A DNA stretch of 64,000 nt from Amycolatopsis viridis (GTDB lineage: Bacteria > Actinomycetota > Actinomycetes > Mycobacteriales > Pseudonocardiaceae): assembly GCF_011758765.1 (NCBI RefSeq), contig NZ_JAANOU010000001.1:3720001-3784000 (forward strand), read 5' to 3'. Within the stretch, counting starts at the first letter, position 1, and every line of letters starts with the position of its first letter. Of this stretch, positions 1-10,943 are shown piece by piece. The translations under genes were made by a program, and so were the position numbers. The notes under the pieces were generated by a model that was given only the letters and a program-made list of their open reading frames with translations, had not been told where the DNA came from and made no database searches.

Positions 1-249
1 CTGCTGGACGAGGAGGACCAGACCCACAACAACACCATCTGGCACCTGTCCGACGGCCCCGACGGCAACAAGGGCGGCTGGTCCACCGGCGAGGACCGCA
101 TCGACTACCTCATGGACCCCAAACCCCTCGGCGGCCCCGGCACCGCCCCCAAACCCGAACCCGATCTCTACGCCACCTACTCGCCCACGAAGGACGCGCT
201 GGGCACGGTCAAGGGCAAGGCCCAGTCCGCGGTCAACAAGCTCACCTGA
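1..249 (+). CDS. 3' end of an unrecognised protein (partial)
   Basis: Frame 1 is open from the first base to a TGA at 247-249, giving the last 82 residues of a gene that starts upstream of the window. The tail is hydrophilic, with a Gly/Pro-rich stretch (PKPLGGPGTAPKPEPD) and a Lys/Ala-rich end (KGKAQSAVNKLT). Codon use is strongly GC3-biased, as in the real genes here. A 12-bp terminator-like hairpin follows within 8 bases, which supports a true 3' end. No domain can be recognised from this fragment, so no function is proposed. Confidence 0.7.
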   Translation: MLDEEDQTHNNTIWHLSDGPDGNKGGWSTGEDRIDYLMDPKPLGGPGTAPKPEPDLYATYSPTKDALGTVKGKAQSAVNKLT

Positions 250-256
250 GGCGGCC

Positions 257-284
257 GCCCCCTCGGGACCACTCCCGAGGGGGC
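257..284. terminator. Bidirectional terminator hairpin between convergent genes
   Basis: A perfect 12-bp inverted repeat (GCCCCCTCGGGA / TCCCGAGGGGGC) with a CCAC loop sits between two convergent stop codons at 249 and 295. There is no U-tract, as is common in high-GC actinobacteria. The symmetry means it could serve both strands. Confidence 0.75.
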
Positions 285-294
285 GCCGCACGGT

Positions 295-1212
295 TCACGC
301 CGCGGGCAACCGCCCGGTCGGACGTTCGGCCAGGATCTCCCTGATCCCGGAACGGTCCACCAGCAGAACGGCGGGCACGAGGTCGCCGCTCGTGTCCGGC
401 GAGGTGCGGACCCAGTCCGTGATCTCCGCGCCCCAGCCCGACCTGGCCCCCGCCACACAGATCTGGTCCGGGCTGATCAACCCCACGATCAGCTCGTCTT
501 CACCGATCTGCTCGGCGGCCTTCCCGGGGAAGTCGTCCATCACGATCGCGGACGCGGCGCACAGGTTGCCGTCGGGGCGTTCCAGGATGGCCATGCGTCC
601 CTTCGCCTCATCCACGAACACCGTGAAGCGAAGCCCGGCCGTGAGATTGCCGACCGCTTCCGCGACCAGTTCCGCGATCTCGTCCCGGCTCATTTGCATG
701 AACGTGGTCCGCAGGAGGTGGGACATCCCGATCCGGCCGGTTTCCGAGATCACCACCTTGGCGAACCCCACGTGCAGCCGGTCGCCCACCAGCGGGTAGG
801 ACGCGTAGAGCTGCAACGGGCCGTCGTAGGTGTGGAGGGTGGGCAGCCACTCACCCTCCGCCCGGGTCTTCGCGGACGACTGGGCGCCGTGGTCCAGCTC
901 GATCCGCGCGACAGCCTTCGCCGCCCTGTCGAAGGCCGCACTCCAGTCGCCGTCCTGGGGACGGTCGAACACGTAGGTGCACCCGGCGTCGCGGAACGTC
1001 TCCGCCAGGAAGATCCGGTCCGCTTCCGAGGGCTGCCAGGTGCACCGCACCTGGGTGATCTCGGAAGCCGGAACCTGCCGCTCCTCCTGCACCTGGCGCC
1101 AGGCCAGCCGGACACCGTCCTCCGCCTGAGCGGGCGCGACCCCCCGCAGGACCTCGTCGTCGTTGCCGTTCACCTGGAAGAAGACGACGTTGGTGTCCAC
1201 AGCCGGATCCAT
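295..1212 (-). CDS. Hypothetical protein, 305 aa, family not recognised
   Basis: Encodes 305 residues from an ATG at 1212. It has no signal peptide or transmembrane segment, so it is probably cytosolic. The composition is that of a mixed alpha/beta globular protein, with an acidic start (MDPAVDTNVVFFQVNGNDDE) and an internal segment FTVFVDEAKGRMAILERPDGN. A TAAGAT hexamer at 1226-1221 lies 8 bases before the ATG with no Shine-Dalgarno sequence, so transcription may start close to the start codon. It is convergent with the partial gene at 1-249 and separated from it by a strong hairpin. I do not recognise a family and propose no function. An immunity-type or sensor role cannot be judged from sequence alone. 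Confidence 0.8.
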   Translation of the reverse strand: MDPAVDTNVVFFQVNGNDDEVLRGVAPAQAEDGVRLAWRQVQEERQVPASEITQVRCTWQPSEADRIFLAETFRDAGCTYVFDRPQDGDWSAAFDRAAKAVARIELDHGAQSSAKTRAEGEWLPTLHTYDGPLQLYASYPLVGDRLHVGFAKVVISETGRIGMSHLLRTTFMQMSRDEIAELVAEAVGNLTAGLRFTVFVDEAKGRMAILERPDGNLCAASAIVMDDFPGKAAEQIGEDELIVGLISPDQICVAGARSGWGAEITDWVRTSPDTSGDLVPAVLLVDRSGIREILAERPTGRLPAA

Positions 1213-1289
1213 GCGAGATGATCTTACTCAGCGGAGAACGGTCCCCTGTCCGCACCGGCCCGGCTACGCGATGGCCTCAGCGATGTCCG

Positions 1290-2534
1290 TCAGCCCTGGC
1301 TCACCACGGCATCGGTTGTCACCACCGGGCCCGCGGCGCCGGACGGGACCTTCTCGCCCAGGGTCTTCTCGTAGATGCGCAGCACGTCGACGGCGATGCG
1401 GTCCCACGAGTACCGGGACCGGGCGCGGTCACACCCGGCGATGCCGTACGCCTCGCGCTGAGCGGGGTCGCCGAGCAGGCGGCGCAGGGTGGCGGCGAGC
1501 ACCTCCGGGCGCTGGGGCGGCACCAGCTCACCGGTCACGCCGTCGACCACCGTGTCGATCAGACCGCCGACCGCGGCGGCGACCACCGGGACCCCGCAGG
1601 CCATCGCCTCGAGCGGGACGATGCCGAACGGCTCGTACCACGGCGTGCAGACCACGAGATCCGCCGAGCGCAGCAGCGCCGGCATCTCGTCGCGCGTCAC
1701 CTGGCCGAGCAGCCGCACCCGGTCGGCGACGCCGAGCCGTTCCGCCAGCTGGAGCAGCCGTTTTGCCTCCGGGTCGTCGGCCAGCCGCCCCTGCTCCGGA
1801 CCACCGGCGATGACGAGCTCCGCGCCGGGCACCGCGGGCAGCGCGGTGATCGCCGTGGCGAACCCCTTGCGTGGCACCAGCCGGCCGACGCTCACGATCC
1901 GGTGCAGGTCACCGCGCGGCGCGACCGGGCCGTCCGGGGTGAACCGGTCGAGATCGACGCCGCACGGCGCGACGGACATGCGTGAGCGGGGCAGGCCCAT
2001 CCGCGCCAGCTCGAACACCTCGTCGGAGCAGGTCGCGGCCACGCGGGCGGCGTTCTTGCCGATCAACCGTTCCAGCTGGGCCCGTTCCGGCGGGCTGGTG
2101 TCCGCCGCGCCCTGGTAACGCTTCTTCACCACACCGAGGGCGTGGAAGGTCTGGACCACCGGGATGCCGGTGCCGCGCGTGGCGAGCAGCGACGCGAGCC
2201 CGGACATCCAGAAGTGCGCGTGCACCACGTCCGGGACGTCGCGCTGCCAGGTCCGCGCGAGGTAGCGGCCGAACTCGGTCATGTGCGGCAGCAGATCGTC
2301 CTTGGGCAGGTGCTGCGCGGGCCCGGCCGGCACGTGCACCACGCGGTAGCCGCCGGGCGTGGTCACCTCCTCCGGCTGCGCCGGATCGTCGCGCCGGGTG
2401 TAGACGGTGACGTCGTGGCCCTGGCGGCACAACGCCGCGGAGAGCTCCGCCACGTGCAGGTTCTGCCCGCCCGCATCCACCTCGCCCAGGACGGCCAGCG
2501 GGTTGGCGTGCTCCGACACCATCGAGATCTTCAT
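1290..2534 (-). CDS. GT-B glycosyltransferase (GT4-like)
   Basis: 414 residues with a retaining GT-B fold layout. The N-terminal motif [19 protein letters not shown] is typical of the sucrose-phosphate-synthase/MshA branch of GT4. The C-terminal donor-binding motif [19 protein letters not shown] carries the E-x7-E signature. It probably transfers a sugar from a nucleotide or phospho donor in the cytosol; the acceptor is unknown. The ATG overlaps the stop of the upstream glycosyltransferase by 4 bp (ATGA), and GGAGG sits 7 bases ahead of it, so the two are translationally coupled. It is not obviously mshA, because the usual mycothiol neighbours are absent. Confidence 0.88.
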   Translation of the reverse strand: MKISMVSEHANPLAVLGEVDAGGQNLHVAELSAALCRQGHDVTVYTRRDDPAQPEEVTTPGGYRVVHVPAGPAQHLPKDDLLPHMTEFGRYLARTWQRDVPDVVHAHFWMSGLASLLATRGTGIPVVQTFHALGVVKKRYQGAADTSPPERAQLERLIGKNAARVAATCSDEVFELARMGLPRSRMSVAPCGVDLDRFTPDGPVAPRGDLHRIVSVGRLVPRKGFATAITALPAVPGAELVIAGGPEQGRLADDPEAKRLLQLAERLGVADRVRLLGQVTRDEMPALLRSADLVVCTPWYEPFGIVPLEAMACGVPVVAAAVGGLIDTVVDGVTGELVPPQRPEVLAATLRRLLGDPAQREAYGIAGCDRARSRYSWDRIAVDVLRIYEKTLGEKVPSGAAGPVVTTDAVVSQG

Positions 2535-3523
2535 GCGCTACCTCCACTCGTCACCCGGCCGAGCTGGACGTCCCAGTTGCGCAGGAAGGCGTCCAGGCCG
2601 TAGCTCGCCAGCGCGTGCTCGCGCGCTTGTTTGCCCATCCGGTGCGCGAGCTCCGGGTCCGCCATGAGGGCGGCGACCGCGCGCACCAGCTCGTTCACGT
2701 CCGCCGAGACGACACCCGCCTCCGGCGGCACCGCCCGGGACGCCTCGGTGCCGGCGACCGCCACCACCGGCATGCCCAGGTGCATCGCCTCGATCAGGGA
2801 CAGGCCCAGCGATGTCCAGCGCGGGGTGTGCACGTACACCCGGCACCGCGCCAGCCCCGCGTGCAGGGCGTCCTGCCCGAGGTCGCCCTGCGGCCGGATC
2901 CGCTCCCCCAGGCCGAAGTGATCGCCGAGCTGGTCCACGCCGATGCCCCACACGTGCAGCGGGGCGACCTCGGCGAACGCGGGCAGCAGGTCCGTGCCCA
3001 CCGCCCGCCCGCGGCGCACCGGCTCGTTCATCACCAGGCCGGCCGCGGCCTCCTCGCCGGTGTAGAGCTCGCCCGGATCGACCACGCCGTGCTCGATGAC
3101 CGTGGCCGGGGCCTGCCCGGAGTCCCAGATCAGGTGGTTGAAGTGGGTGACGTGCACCAGCGGGATCGCGGTCTGGCCGGCCAGCGGGTGCCGGGTACGG
3201 GGTACGTCGCCGGTCGGCGTGTTGTGTTCGACGAACACCGCCGGCACGTCCCGGCCGGGGCGCCGGCCGGTCCACCGCTCGGCCAGCTCGATCTCCTCCG
3301 GGCGCTGGAGGACGACCACGTCGATGTCGGTGTGGCGCAGCTCGTCCGGGCTCACCTCGCGGGCCGCCGGCCACGCTCGGTCACAGCGGCCCCGCCCCCA
3401 GGGGCCGCCCTCCGGCAGCAGCGGAAGCAGGTACTCGTGCCGTCCGCGCACGAACGAACTGGTCCATGACCCGTGCACGTGCCACAGCAGGATGCGCAGC
3501 GAGTCGTCCTCTGCCCGTCTCAT
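2531..3523 (-). CDS. Glycosyltransferase, first gene of a two-gene operon
   Basis: 330 residues. The C-terminal half contains [28 protein letters not shown], matching the donor-site region of GT-B (GT4-like) enzymes, and the N-terminal half reads [24 protein letters not shown], an acceptor-type Rossmann start. It is short for the family (usually about 380-420 aa), and its N-terminal domain looks compact. It overlaps the following glycosyltransferase by 4 bp, so both likely act on one product, such as a glycolipid, capsule or compatible solute; that is inference. No good Shine-Dalgarno is present, only an A/G-rich GTGAAAGAA about 8 bases upstream. Confidence 0.82.
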   Translation of the reverse strand: MRRAEDDSLRILLWHVHGSWTSSFVRGRHEYLLPLLPEGGPWGRGRCDRAWPAAREVSPDELRHTDIDVVVLQRPEEIELAERWTGRRPGRDVPAVFVEHNTPTGDVPRTRHPLAGQTAIPLVHVTHFNHLIWDSGQAPATVIEHGVVDPGELYTGEEAAAGLVMNEPVRRGRAVGTDLLPAFAEVAPLHVWGIGVDQLGDHFGLGERIRPQGDLGQDALHAGLARCRVYVHTPRWTSLGLSLIEAMHLGMPVVAVAGTEASRAVPPEAGVVSADVNELVRAVAALMADPELAHRMGKQAREHALASYGLDAFLRNWDVQLGRVTSGGSA

Positions 3524-3590
3524 GGGGAAGTTCTTTCACCCTGGCAGAGGAACTAAACACGCTGCGCAGCACTGCTACTCTCCGTAGTTG

Positions 3591-3995
3591 TCAGACGCGT
3601 TCCGTGGCCCGGTTCCGCGCGGGCAGGAGGAAGACCACCAGGCCCAGCACGGCGACCACGGCGTGCAGGGCGTTGTCCGCCCAGTGCGGGTCGAACACCC
3701 GCCGCACATCGCTCGGATCGTTCGTCCCCGCGGACAGCAATCCCCAGATCGTGACACCCAGCAGGGGGAAGAAGACGGCCAGGCCGAACACGCGCGCCGT
3801 CCGTGCCCGCGGCGCGGCGAGCAGGGCGAGCAGTCCCAGCGCGGTGCGCAGCACGTCGAGCACGGTGCCGGTGTGGAAGCCCAGGATCTCCCCGGACGTG
3901 GCGAAACCCGCGATGCCCAGCGCCAGGAACACCACACCCACCACCAGCGCGAAACCCTGGGCCAGCGGTGCGCGCTCGCTCGTCTGCTCAGCCAT
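3591..3995 (-). CDS. DUF4383-like small membrane protein
   Basis: 134 residues with four hydrophobic segments: LVVGVVFLALGIAGFAT; a stretch around ALGLLALLAA; VFGLAVFFPLLGVTIWGLL; and NALHAVVAVLGLVVFLLPA. The GIAGF...HTGTVLDVLRTALG pattern and the LHAVVAVLGL helix are typical of DUF4383-like actinobacterial membrane proteins of unknown function. I placed the start at 3995 because GAAGGAGG lies 7 bases upstream; a longer frame exists but has no ribosome site. It diverges from the sigma factor gene. A GGTT-N16-GGGAAC element on this strand faintly resembles a SigB-type promoter, so it may belong to the same stress response. Confidence 0.8.
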   Translation of the reverse strand: MAEQTSERAPLAQGFALVVGVVFLALGIAGFATSGEILGFHTGTVLDVLRTALGLLALLAAPRARTARVFGLAVFFPLLGVTIWGLLSAGTNDPSDVRRVFDPHWADNALHAVVAVLGLVVFLLPARNRATERV

Positions 3996-4061
3996 CGATC
4001 GGACCTCCTTCGTCGGACAATCTGCCCGGCGGGGTTCCCCCACCGGGCGGAAAGCAACCAG

Positions 4062-4087
4062 GTGTGGCACCCGGCGGCACTGGGTAG
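4062..4087 (+). promoter_or_regulatory. Candidate SigB/SigF-type promoter of the sigma factor gene
   Basis: GTGT at 4062-4065, 16 bases, then GGGTAG at 4082-4087. This fits the GNNT-N14-16-GGGTA pattern used by actinobacterial SigB/SigF factors and suggests autoregulation of the gene that begins about 30 bases downstream. Confidence 0.5.
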
Positions 4088-4114
4088 CCCGGGCCATGAC
4101 CAGCCGGGTACGAG

Positions 4115-4930
4115 GTGACGGGGAGAACCGGGACGTTGGCTGAGACGCGCCTCGCGGGCACGATCGAGGACAACGATTCCTCGGACGAGAACACGCCCAC
4201 CTTCGCGGACCTGGCGGCTGCCGCGCCGGGCGATCCGCACCGCGAGCAGCTGCGCACGGCACTGGTCACCCAGTACCTCTCGGTCGCCGAGCACATCGCA
4301 CGGCGCTTCAGCGGCCGTGGCGAGGCGTACGAGGACCTGTTGCAGGTCGCCCGCGTGGGACTGATCAACGCCGTGGACCGCTTCGAGCCGGAGCGGGGCA
4401 CCGACTTCCTGTCCTTCGCGGTGCCGACGATCATGGGCGAGGTGCGGCGGCACTTCCGCGACGCCAGCTGGTCGGTGCGGGTGCCCCGCCGCCTCAAGGA
4501 ACTGCACCTGCAGATCGGGCAGGCCAGCAGCGAACTCGGCCAGCGCCTCGGCCGCGCGCCCACCCCCACCGAGATCGCCCGCGAGCTCGACCTCACCCCG
4601 GACGAGGTGAACGAGGGCCTGCAGGCCGGCAACGCCTACTACGCCGTGTCGGTCGACAAGCCCGCCGGGGAGGACGACGAGGCGGCCTCGCTCGCCGACA
4701 CGCTCGGCGAGGAGGACTACGGCATCGAGACGGTGGAGAACCACGAGGCATTGCAACCGCTGCTGCGCGACCTGGCACCCCGCGAACGGACCATCCTGAT
4801 GCTGCGGTTCTTCGGCAACATGACGCAGACGCAGATCGCCAAGCGCGTCGGCATCTCCCAGATGCACGTGTCGCGCCTGCTCGCGCAGACCCTCCAGCAC
4901 CTGCGCGACAAGCTCACCGAAGAGCCCTGA
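4115..4930 (+). CDS. SigB/SigF/SigG-family sigma factor
   Basis: A group III sigma-70 factor of up to 271 residues. Region 2 is visible as YLSVAEHIARRFSGRGEAYEDLLQVARVGLINAV followed by DFLSFAVPTIMGEVRRHFRD. Region 3 follows (RLKELHLQIGQASSELGQRLGRAPTPTEIA), and region 4 carries the helix-turn-helix (FFGNMTQTQIAKRVGISQMHVSRLL). It would direct RNA polymerase to general-stress promoters. The start is uncertain: GTG at 4115 gives the longest form, and TTG at 4136 (LAETRLAG) has GGGGAGAA upstream. No anti-sigma or anti-anti-sigma partner gene lies beside it, which is unusual for the family. The clpC gene downstream carries a matching promoter. Confidence 0.93.
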   Translation: MTGRTGTLAETRLAGTIEDNDSSDENTPTFADLAAAAPGDPHREQLRTALVTQYLSVAEHIARRFSGRGEAYEDLLQVARVGLINAVDRFEPERGTDFLSFAVPTIMGEVRRHFRDASWSVRVPRRLKELHLQIGQASSELGQRLGRAPTPTEIARELDLTPDEVNEGLQAGNAYYAVSVDKPAGEDDEAASLADTLGEEDYGIETVENHEALQPLLRDLAPRERTILMLRFFGNMTQTQIAKRVGISQMHVSRLLAQTLQHLRDKLTEEP

Positions 4931-4937
4931 GCCCGTC

Positions 4938-4963
4938 GTTTCACCCCGCCCGGCCCCGGGTAG
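4938..4963 (+). promoter_or_regulatory. Strong SigB/SigF-type promoter ahead of clpC-like gene
   Basis: GTTT (4938-4941), exactly 16 bases, then GGGTAG (4958-4963), with the ATG 87 bases further on. It is a near-consensus SigF-type promoter with the same spacing and the same -10 hexamer as the one ahead of the neighbouring sigma gene. Confidence 0.65.
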
Positions 4964-5050
4964 CCGACACGCTGGACGGTCCGGGCGTGCTCCGTCCGAA
5001 GTGGATGCGGCCGGGCCGTGTCCCCGACGGCACGAGGAGCGTTTCCCGAC

Positions 5051-7558
<2,508 letters not shown>

Positions 7559-7563
7559 ATCCG

Positions 7564-7851
7564 ATGAGCAGTCCCGATCCCCGGTCCGGTCGCCCACCCG
7601 GCGCCGAGCGCGGCACGCCGGGCGACGTCCCGCCCGGACCGGACCCCGCCCGCACCCCCGGGCTCGAGCCCGGCGGCGGCGTCGCCCCCGGCGACACGCC
7701 GCCCGAGGCGGGCCAGACCTCGGGCCTGTCGCACCACCAGCAGAAACCACCGAGGGCGATCCCGGTCGTGACGATCGTGATCGCGGTCGTCATCGCGGTG
7801 CTCATCGCCGCGCTGATCGTCTCCTCCGCGGTGGGCTGGATGCGCTTCTGA
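7564..7851 (+). CDS. DUF6480-family small membrane protein
   Basis: 95 residues. The front is hydrophilic and Pro/Gly-rich, with the block TPGLEPGGGVAPGDTPPEAG that I recognise as the DUF6480 signature. One C-terminal transmembrane helix follows (VVTIVIAVVIAVLIAALIV). The start at ATG 7564 has GGGAAGG 8 bases upstream; a GTG at 7555 overlaps the clpC stop. It is probably co-transcribed with clpC and so shares the stress promoter. Function is unknown. The topology suggests a short tail on the far side of the membrane from the Pro-rich segment. Confidence 0.75.
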   Translation: MSSPDPRSGRPPGAERGTPGDVPPGPDPARTPGLEPGGGVAPGDTPPEAGQTSGLSHHQQKPPRAIPVVTIVIAVVIAVLIAALIVSSAVGWMRF

Positions 7852-7860
7852 CCCCGTGCG

Positions 7861-8694
7861 TCACGGGCTCGGCGCGCCCACCGGGTTGGGGTGCGGCACC
7901 GGCGCGGGCACCAGGCGGCGGGCGATCGGCCGGAGCAGGGTGTCCAGGGCGGCCAGTTCGTCCTCGGTGGCGGCCGCGTACGGCGCCGCGGCCAGCTCGT
8001 CGGTGCGCCGTTCGATGTGCTCGCGCAACCGGGCGCCCTCCGGGGTCAGGCCGTCCGCGGTGACGAGCCCCCGCGCCGCGAGCCGGTCGCGGGCGGCGGC
8101 CCACTCGTCGTCCGTCCATCCGCGGTGCGGCGCCACCACCGCACGGCTGCCGTCCGCGGCGTCGCGCAGGGCGTGCGCCTCCAGCCCGTCGATCCCCTCC
8201 GCCGCCAGGACCGCCACGTGCCCGTCCCCGCGGTGCTCCCGCAGCGTCGTCGCCGCCTGCCACAGCGCGGCGACCGGATCGTCCGGCCACGGCAGCGCCG
8301 CGTTCGCGGCCCCCAGCGGGCGGCCCGCCCAGCCGGCTGCCGCGGTGACCCGCCGCAGCACCGCGAGCGCCTCGGCGGGCACCTCCCCCACCTGCGGCCG
8401 CAACGCGGCCACCGCACCCGCGGCCCGGGCCGCCAGCGCCCGCTCCGGCGGCACCACCTCCCAGATCGCAGGCACGGACCGGGCCAGGAACGACGGCGCG
8501 AAGTTGTAGAACACGGCGGTCACCGCGCCCAGGCTCGCCGCGCCCAGCGGCGCCGCCCTGGTCCCCACGTACCCGCGCCAGAAGCCGCGCAGACCCGCGG
8601 CGGCGTGCGCCGCCTTCGCCTCCGGCGCGAAGTAGGTGACGTCGTGCACCGTTTCCAGCACCACCCACAACGCCCGCGCCCGTTCCGCCCTCAT
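7861..8694 (-). CDS. SCO6745-family protein
   Basis: 277 residues. The opening resembles the actinobacterial SCO6745 family (ARALWVVLETVHDVTYFAPE followed by GLRGFWRGYVGTRAAPLG and a VFYNFAPSFLARSVP segment). Near residues 195-225 is a winged-helix-like stretch (WTDDEWAAARDRLAARGLVTADG). The biochemical role of the family is unknown. The ATG overlaps the amidase stop by 4 bp (ATGA), so translation is coupled to the amidase. It is convergent with the DUF6480 gene, with only 9 bases between stops. Confidence 0.82.
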   Translation of the reverse strand: MRAERARALWVVLETVHDVTYFAPEAKAAHAAAGLRGFWRGYVGTRAAPLGAASLGAVTAVFYNFAPSFLARSVPAIWEVVPPERALAARAAGAVAALRPQVGEVPAEALAVLRRVTAAAGWAGRPLGAANAALPWPDDPVAALWQAATTLREHRGDGHVAVLAAEGIDGLEAHALRDAADGSRAVVAPHRGWTDDEWAAARDRLAARGLVTADGLTPEGARLREHIERRTDELAAAPYAAATEDELAALDTLLRPIARRLVPAPVPHPNPVGAPSP

Positions 8695-10106
8695 CGCGCC
8701 ACCTCCGGCCGCTGCCGTGCCACTCCCGTGGCCTGCTCGAACACGTGCCCGGCCTGCAGCACGGCGAAATCCGCGCGGTGCGGACCGACGATCTGCAGCC
8801 CCACCGGGAGTCCCGCCGGCGTGAACCCGGCCGGCACCGACAGCGCGGGTGAACCGCTCACCGTGACGAAGTAGGCCGAGCGCATCCAGTCCAGGTAGGT
8901 CGCCATCGCGGTGCCCGCCACCCGCGCCGGGTATTCGAGCCCGGCGTCGAACGGCGGCACCTGGCTCACCGGCAGCAGCAGGAGGTCGTGGCGGGTGAAG
9001 AACTCGCGGAACCGGTGGAACAGTTCGGTGCGCAGCACCTCGGCGCGGCCCACGTCGACCGCCGACAGCCGCAGCCCCTCCTCGGTGTTCCACACGATGC
9101 TGTCCTTGAGCCGGTCGCGGGAGTCCGCCAGCAGCGGCCCGAACTTCACCGCGAACTGCCAGGCCCGCAGGATCCGGAACGCCTCGTCCGCGCCGGTGAA
9201 GTCCGGGCACGCGCGCTCCACGACGCAGCCGAGGCCCTCGAACACCTTCGCCGACTCCTCGACCACGGCTGCGACCTCCGGTTCGACCGGCACCGCCCCG
9301 CCGAGGTCGGGCGACCACGCGACCCGCAGCCCGCGCAGGTCCCGGTCCAGCGGGCGCGCGAACACCTCGCCCGGTTCGGCGAGCGCGATCGGCGAACGCG
9401 GGTCCGGCCCGGCGAGCACCGACAGCAGCAGGGCGGCGTCGGCCACCGTGCGGGCCATCGGGCCCGGCATGCCCAGCCCGGTCCAGCCGAGCGGGGCGGG
9501 CCACGACGGCACCCGCCCGATCGAGGGGCGGAAACCGACCACGTTGCAGAACGACGCCGGGTTGCGCAACGACCCGCCGAGGTCGCTGCCGTCGGCGAGC
9601 GGGTGCATCCCGGTGGCCAGGGCGGCCGCCGCGCCCCCGCTGCTCCCGCCCGCTGATCTGGCGAGGTCGTAGGGGTTGCGGGTGGTGCCGAAGACCGGGT
9701 TGAAGGTGTGCGAGCCGGCAGCGAACTCCGGCACGTTCGTCTTGCCGAGGCTGATCACCCCGGCCGCGCGCATGCGCTCGACGACGAGCTCGTCGTGGTC
9801 CGGCACGTGGTCGGCGAACAGCGGCGAGCCGAATGTGGTGCGGATCCCAGCGGTCTCGTGCGTGTCCTTGTGCGCGACCGGGATTCCGTGCAGCGGCGGC
9901 AGTTCCGCGCCACGCGCGGCACGCTCGTCGGCCGCGGCGGCCTCGGCCAGCGCCCGGTCCGCGGCGAGCGTGACGACGGCGTTGACGTGCGGGTTGACGC
10001 GCTCGATCTGGTCGAGGTGCGCCCGCACGACCTCACGGGCGGACACCTCCCGGGCACCGAGCGCGGCCCGCAGCTCGCGGGCGGTGAGGAAGCACAGGTC
10101 GGTCAC
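8691..10106 (-). CDS. Amidase (amidase signature family)
   Basis: 471 residues, a normal length for the amidase signature family, which hydrolyses C-N amide bonds with a Ser-cisSer-Lys triad. All three residues are visible: Lys80 in VAHKDTHETAG, cis-Ser155 in SAGGSSGGAAAA, and nucleophile Ser179 in DLGGSLRNPAS. I placed the start at GTG 10106 (VTDLCFLTARELRAAL), preceded by AGGATCGAG; the upstream frame has no support. There are no GatB/GatC neighbours, so a tRNA amidotransferase is unlikely and a small-amide substrate more likely. It is divergent from the beta-phosphoglucomutase gene, with under 100 bases for both promoters. Confidence 0.9.
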   Translation of the reverse strand: MTDLCFLTARELRAALGAREVSAREVVRAHLDQIERVNPHVNAVVTLAADRALAEAAAADERAARGAELPPLHGIPVAHKDTHETAGIRTTFGSPLFADHVPDHDELVVERMRAAGVISLGKTNVPEFAAGSHTFNPVFGTTRNPYDLARSAGGSSGGAAAALATGMHPLADGSDLGGSLRNPASFCNVVGFRPSIGRVPSWPAPLGWTGLGMPGPMARTVADAALLLSVLAGPDPRSPIALAEPGEVFARPLDRDLRGLRVAWSPDLGGAVPVEPEVAAVVEESAKVFEGLGCVVERACPDFTGADEAFRILRAWQFAVKFGPLLADSRDRLKDSIVWNTEEGLRLSAVDVGRAEVLRTELFHRFREFFTRHDLLLLPVSQVPPFDAGLEYPARVAGTAMATYLDWMRSAYFVTVSGSPALSVPAGFTPAGLPVGLQIVGPHRADFAVLQAGHVFEQATGVARQRPEVAR

Positions 10107-10199
10107 GGCTCGATCCTGCCAGCAACACCGGCCCGCGTGGTGCGCTTCCGCCGGCCCGGAACGCGGCGAGCGTCCGCGTTCCCCGGTACCGTGCAGGGC

Positions 10200-10943
10200 A
10201 TGATCGGGTTGCCCGACGACATCACCGCGTGCCTGTTCGATCTGGACGGTGTCCTCACCGGCACCGCCGCCCTGCACCGCGAAGCCTGGAAGCAGACGTT
10301 CGACGGGTTCCTGCGTGAACGGGACGGCGACGGGTTCCGCCCGTTCACCGACGCCGACTACGCCGAGTACGTGGACGGGCGGCCGCGGCTGGACGGGGTG
10401 CGCTCGTTCCTCGCCTCACGCGGGATCGAGCTGCCCGAGGGCGGCCCGGACGACCCGGTGACCGAGCACACGGTGAACGGACTGGGCAACCGCAAGAACC
10501 ACCTGGTGCTGCGGATCATCGCCGAACGCGGGCCGAACCCGTTCGAGGGCTCGCGCCGCTACCTGGAGGCCGCGCGGGCCGCCGGACTCAAGATCGCCGT
10601 CGTGACGTCGTCGGCGAACGCGCAGGCGGTGCTGGACGCCGCCGGTTTCACCCCGTTCGTGCAGGCCCGCATCGACGGGCTGGTCATCACCCGGGACCGG
10701 CTGCGCGGCAAACCGGCGCCGGACTCCTTCGTGGCCGGGGCGAAGGCGCTGGGCGTGGAACCCGCGCGGGCCGCGGTGTTCGAGGACGCGCTGGCCGGGG
10801 TCGAGGCCGGGCGGGCGGGACACTTCGGGTTCGTCGTCGGCGTGAACCGGGCGAACCAGGCGGAGGCGCTGCGGGCGCACGGTGCCGACGTGGTGGTGGA
10901 CGATCTGGCGGAACTGCTGGGCGACACGGGAGAAACGGCATGA
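10200..10943 (+). CDS. pgmB: HAD-family beta-phosphoglucomutase
   Basis: 247 residues. Asp14 and Asp16 in FDLDGVL form the HAD nucleophile/acid pair, followed by a helical cap with AALHREAWKQTFD. Later motifs are VVTSSANAQAVL, the Lys of RGKPAPDSF and the metal Asp in VFEDALAGVEAG. It would isomerise beta-glucose-1-phosphate to glucose-6-phosphate. The stop overlaps the start of a GH65 phosphorylase by 4 bp, the classic partner that makes beta-G1P. A TACCGT hexamer at 10187-10192 lies 7 bases before the ATG with no Shine-Dalgarno sequence, so the mRNA is probably leaderless. Confidence 0.92.
   Translation: MIGLPDDITACLFDLDGVLTGTAALHREAWKQTFDGFLRERDGDGFRPFTDADYAEYVDGRPRLDGVRSFLASRGIELPEGGPDDPVTEHTVNGLGNRKNHLVLRIIAERGPNPFEGSRRYLEAARAAGLKIAVVTSSANAQAVLDAAGFTPFVQARIDGLVITRDRLRGKPAPDSFVAGAKALGVEPARAAVFEDALAGVEAGRAGHFGFVVGVNRANQAEALRAHGADVVVDDLAELLGDTGETA

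Noticed and set aside
1290..2534. Assignment of the first glycosyltransferase as MshA (mycothiol)
   Set aside because: The N-terminal GGQN-type motif is shared by several GT4 enzymes, and no mycothiol pathway gene lies near.
3536..3558. SigB-type promoter before the glycosyltransferase pair (GTTT ... GGGTGA)
   Set aside because: The spacer is 13 bases, outside the 14-17 range, and the -10 lies only 12 bases before the ATG.
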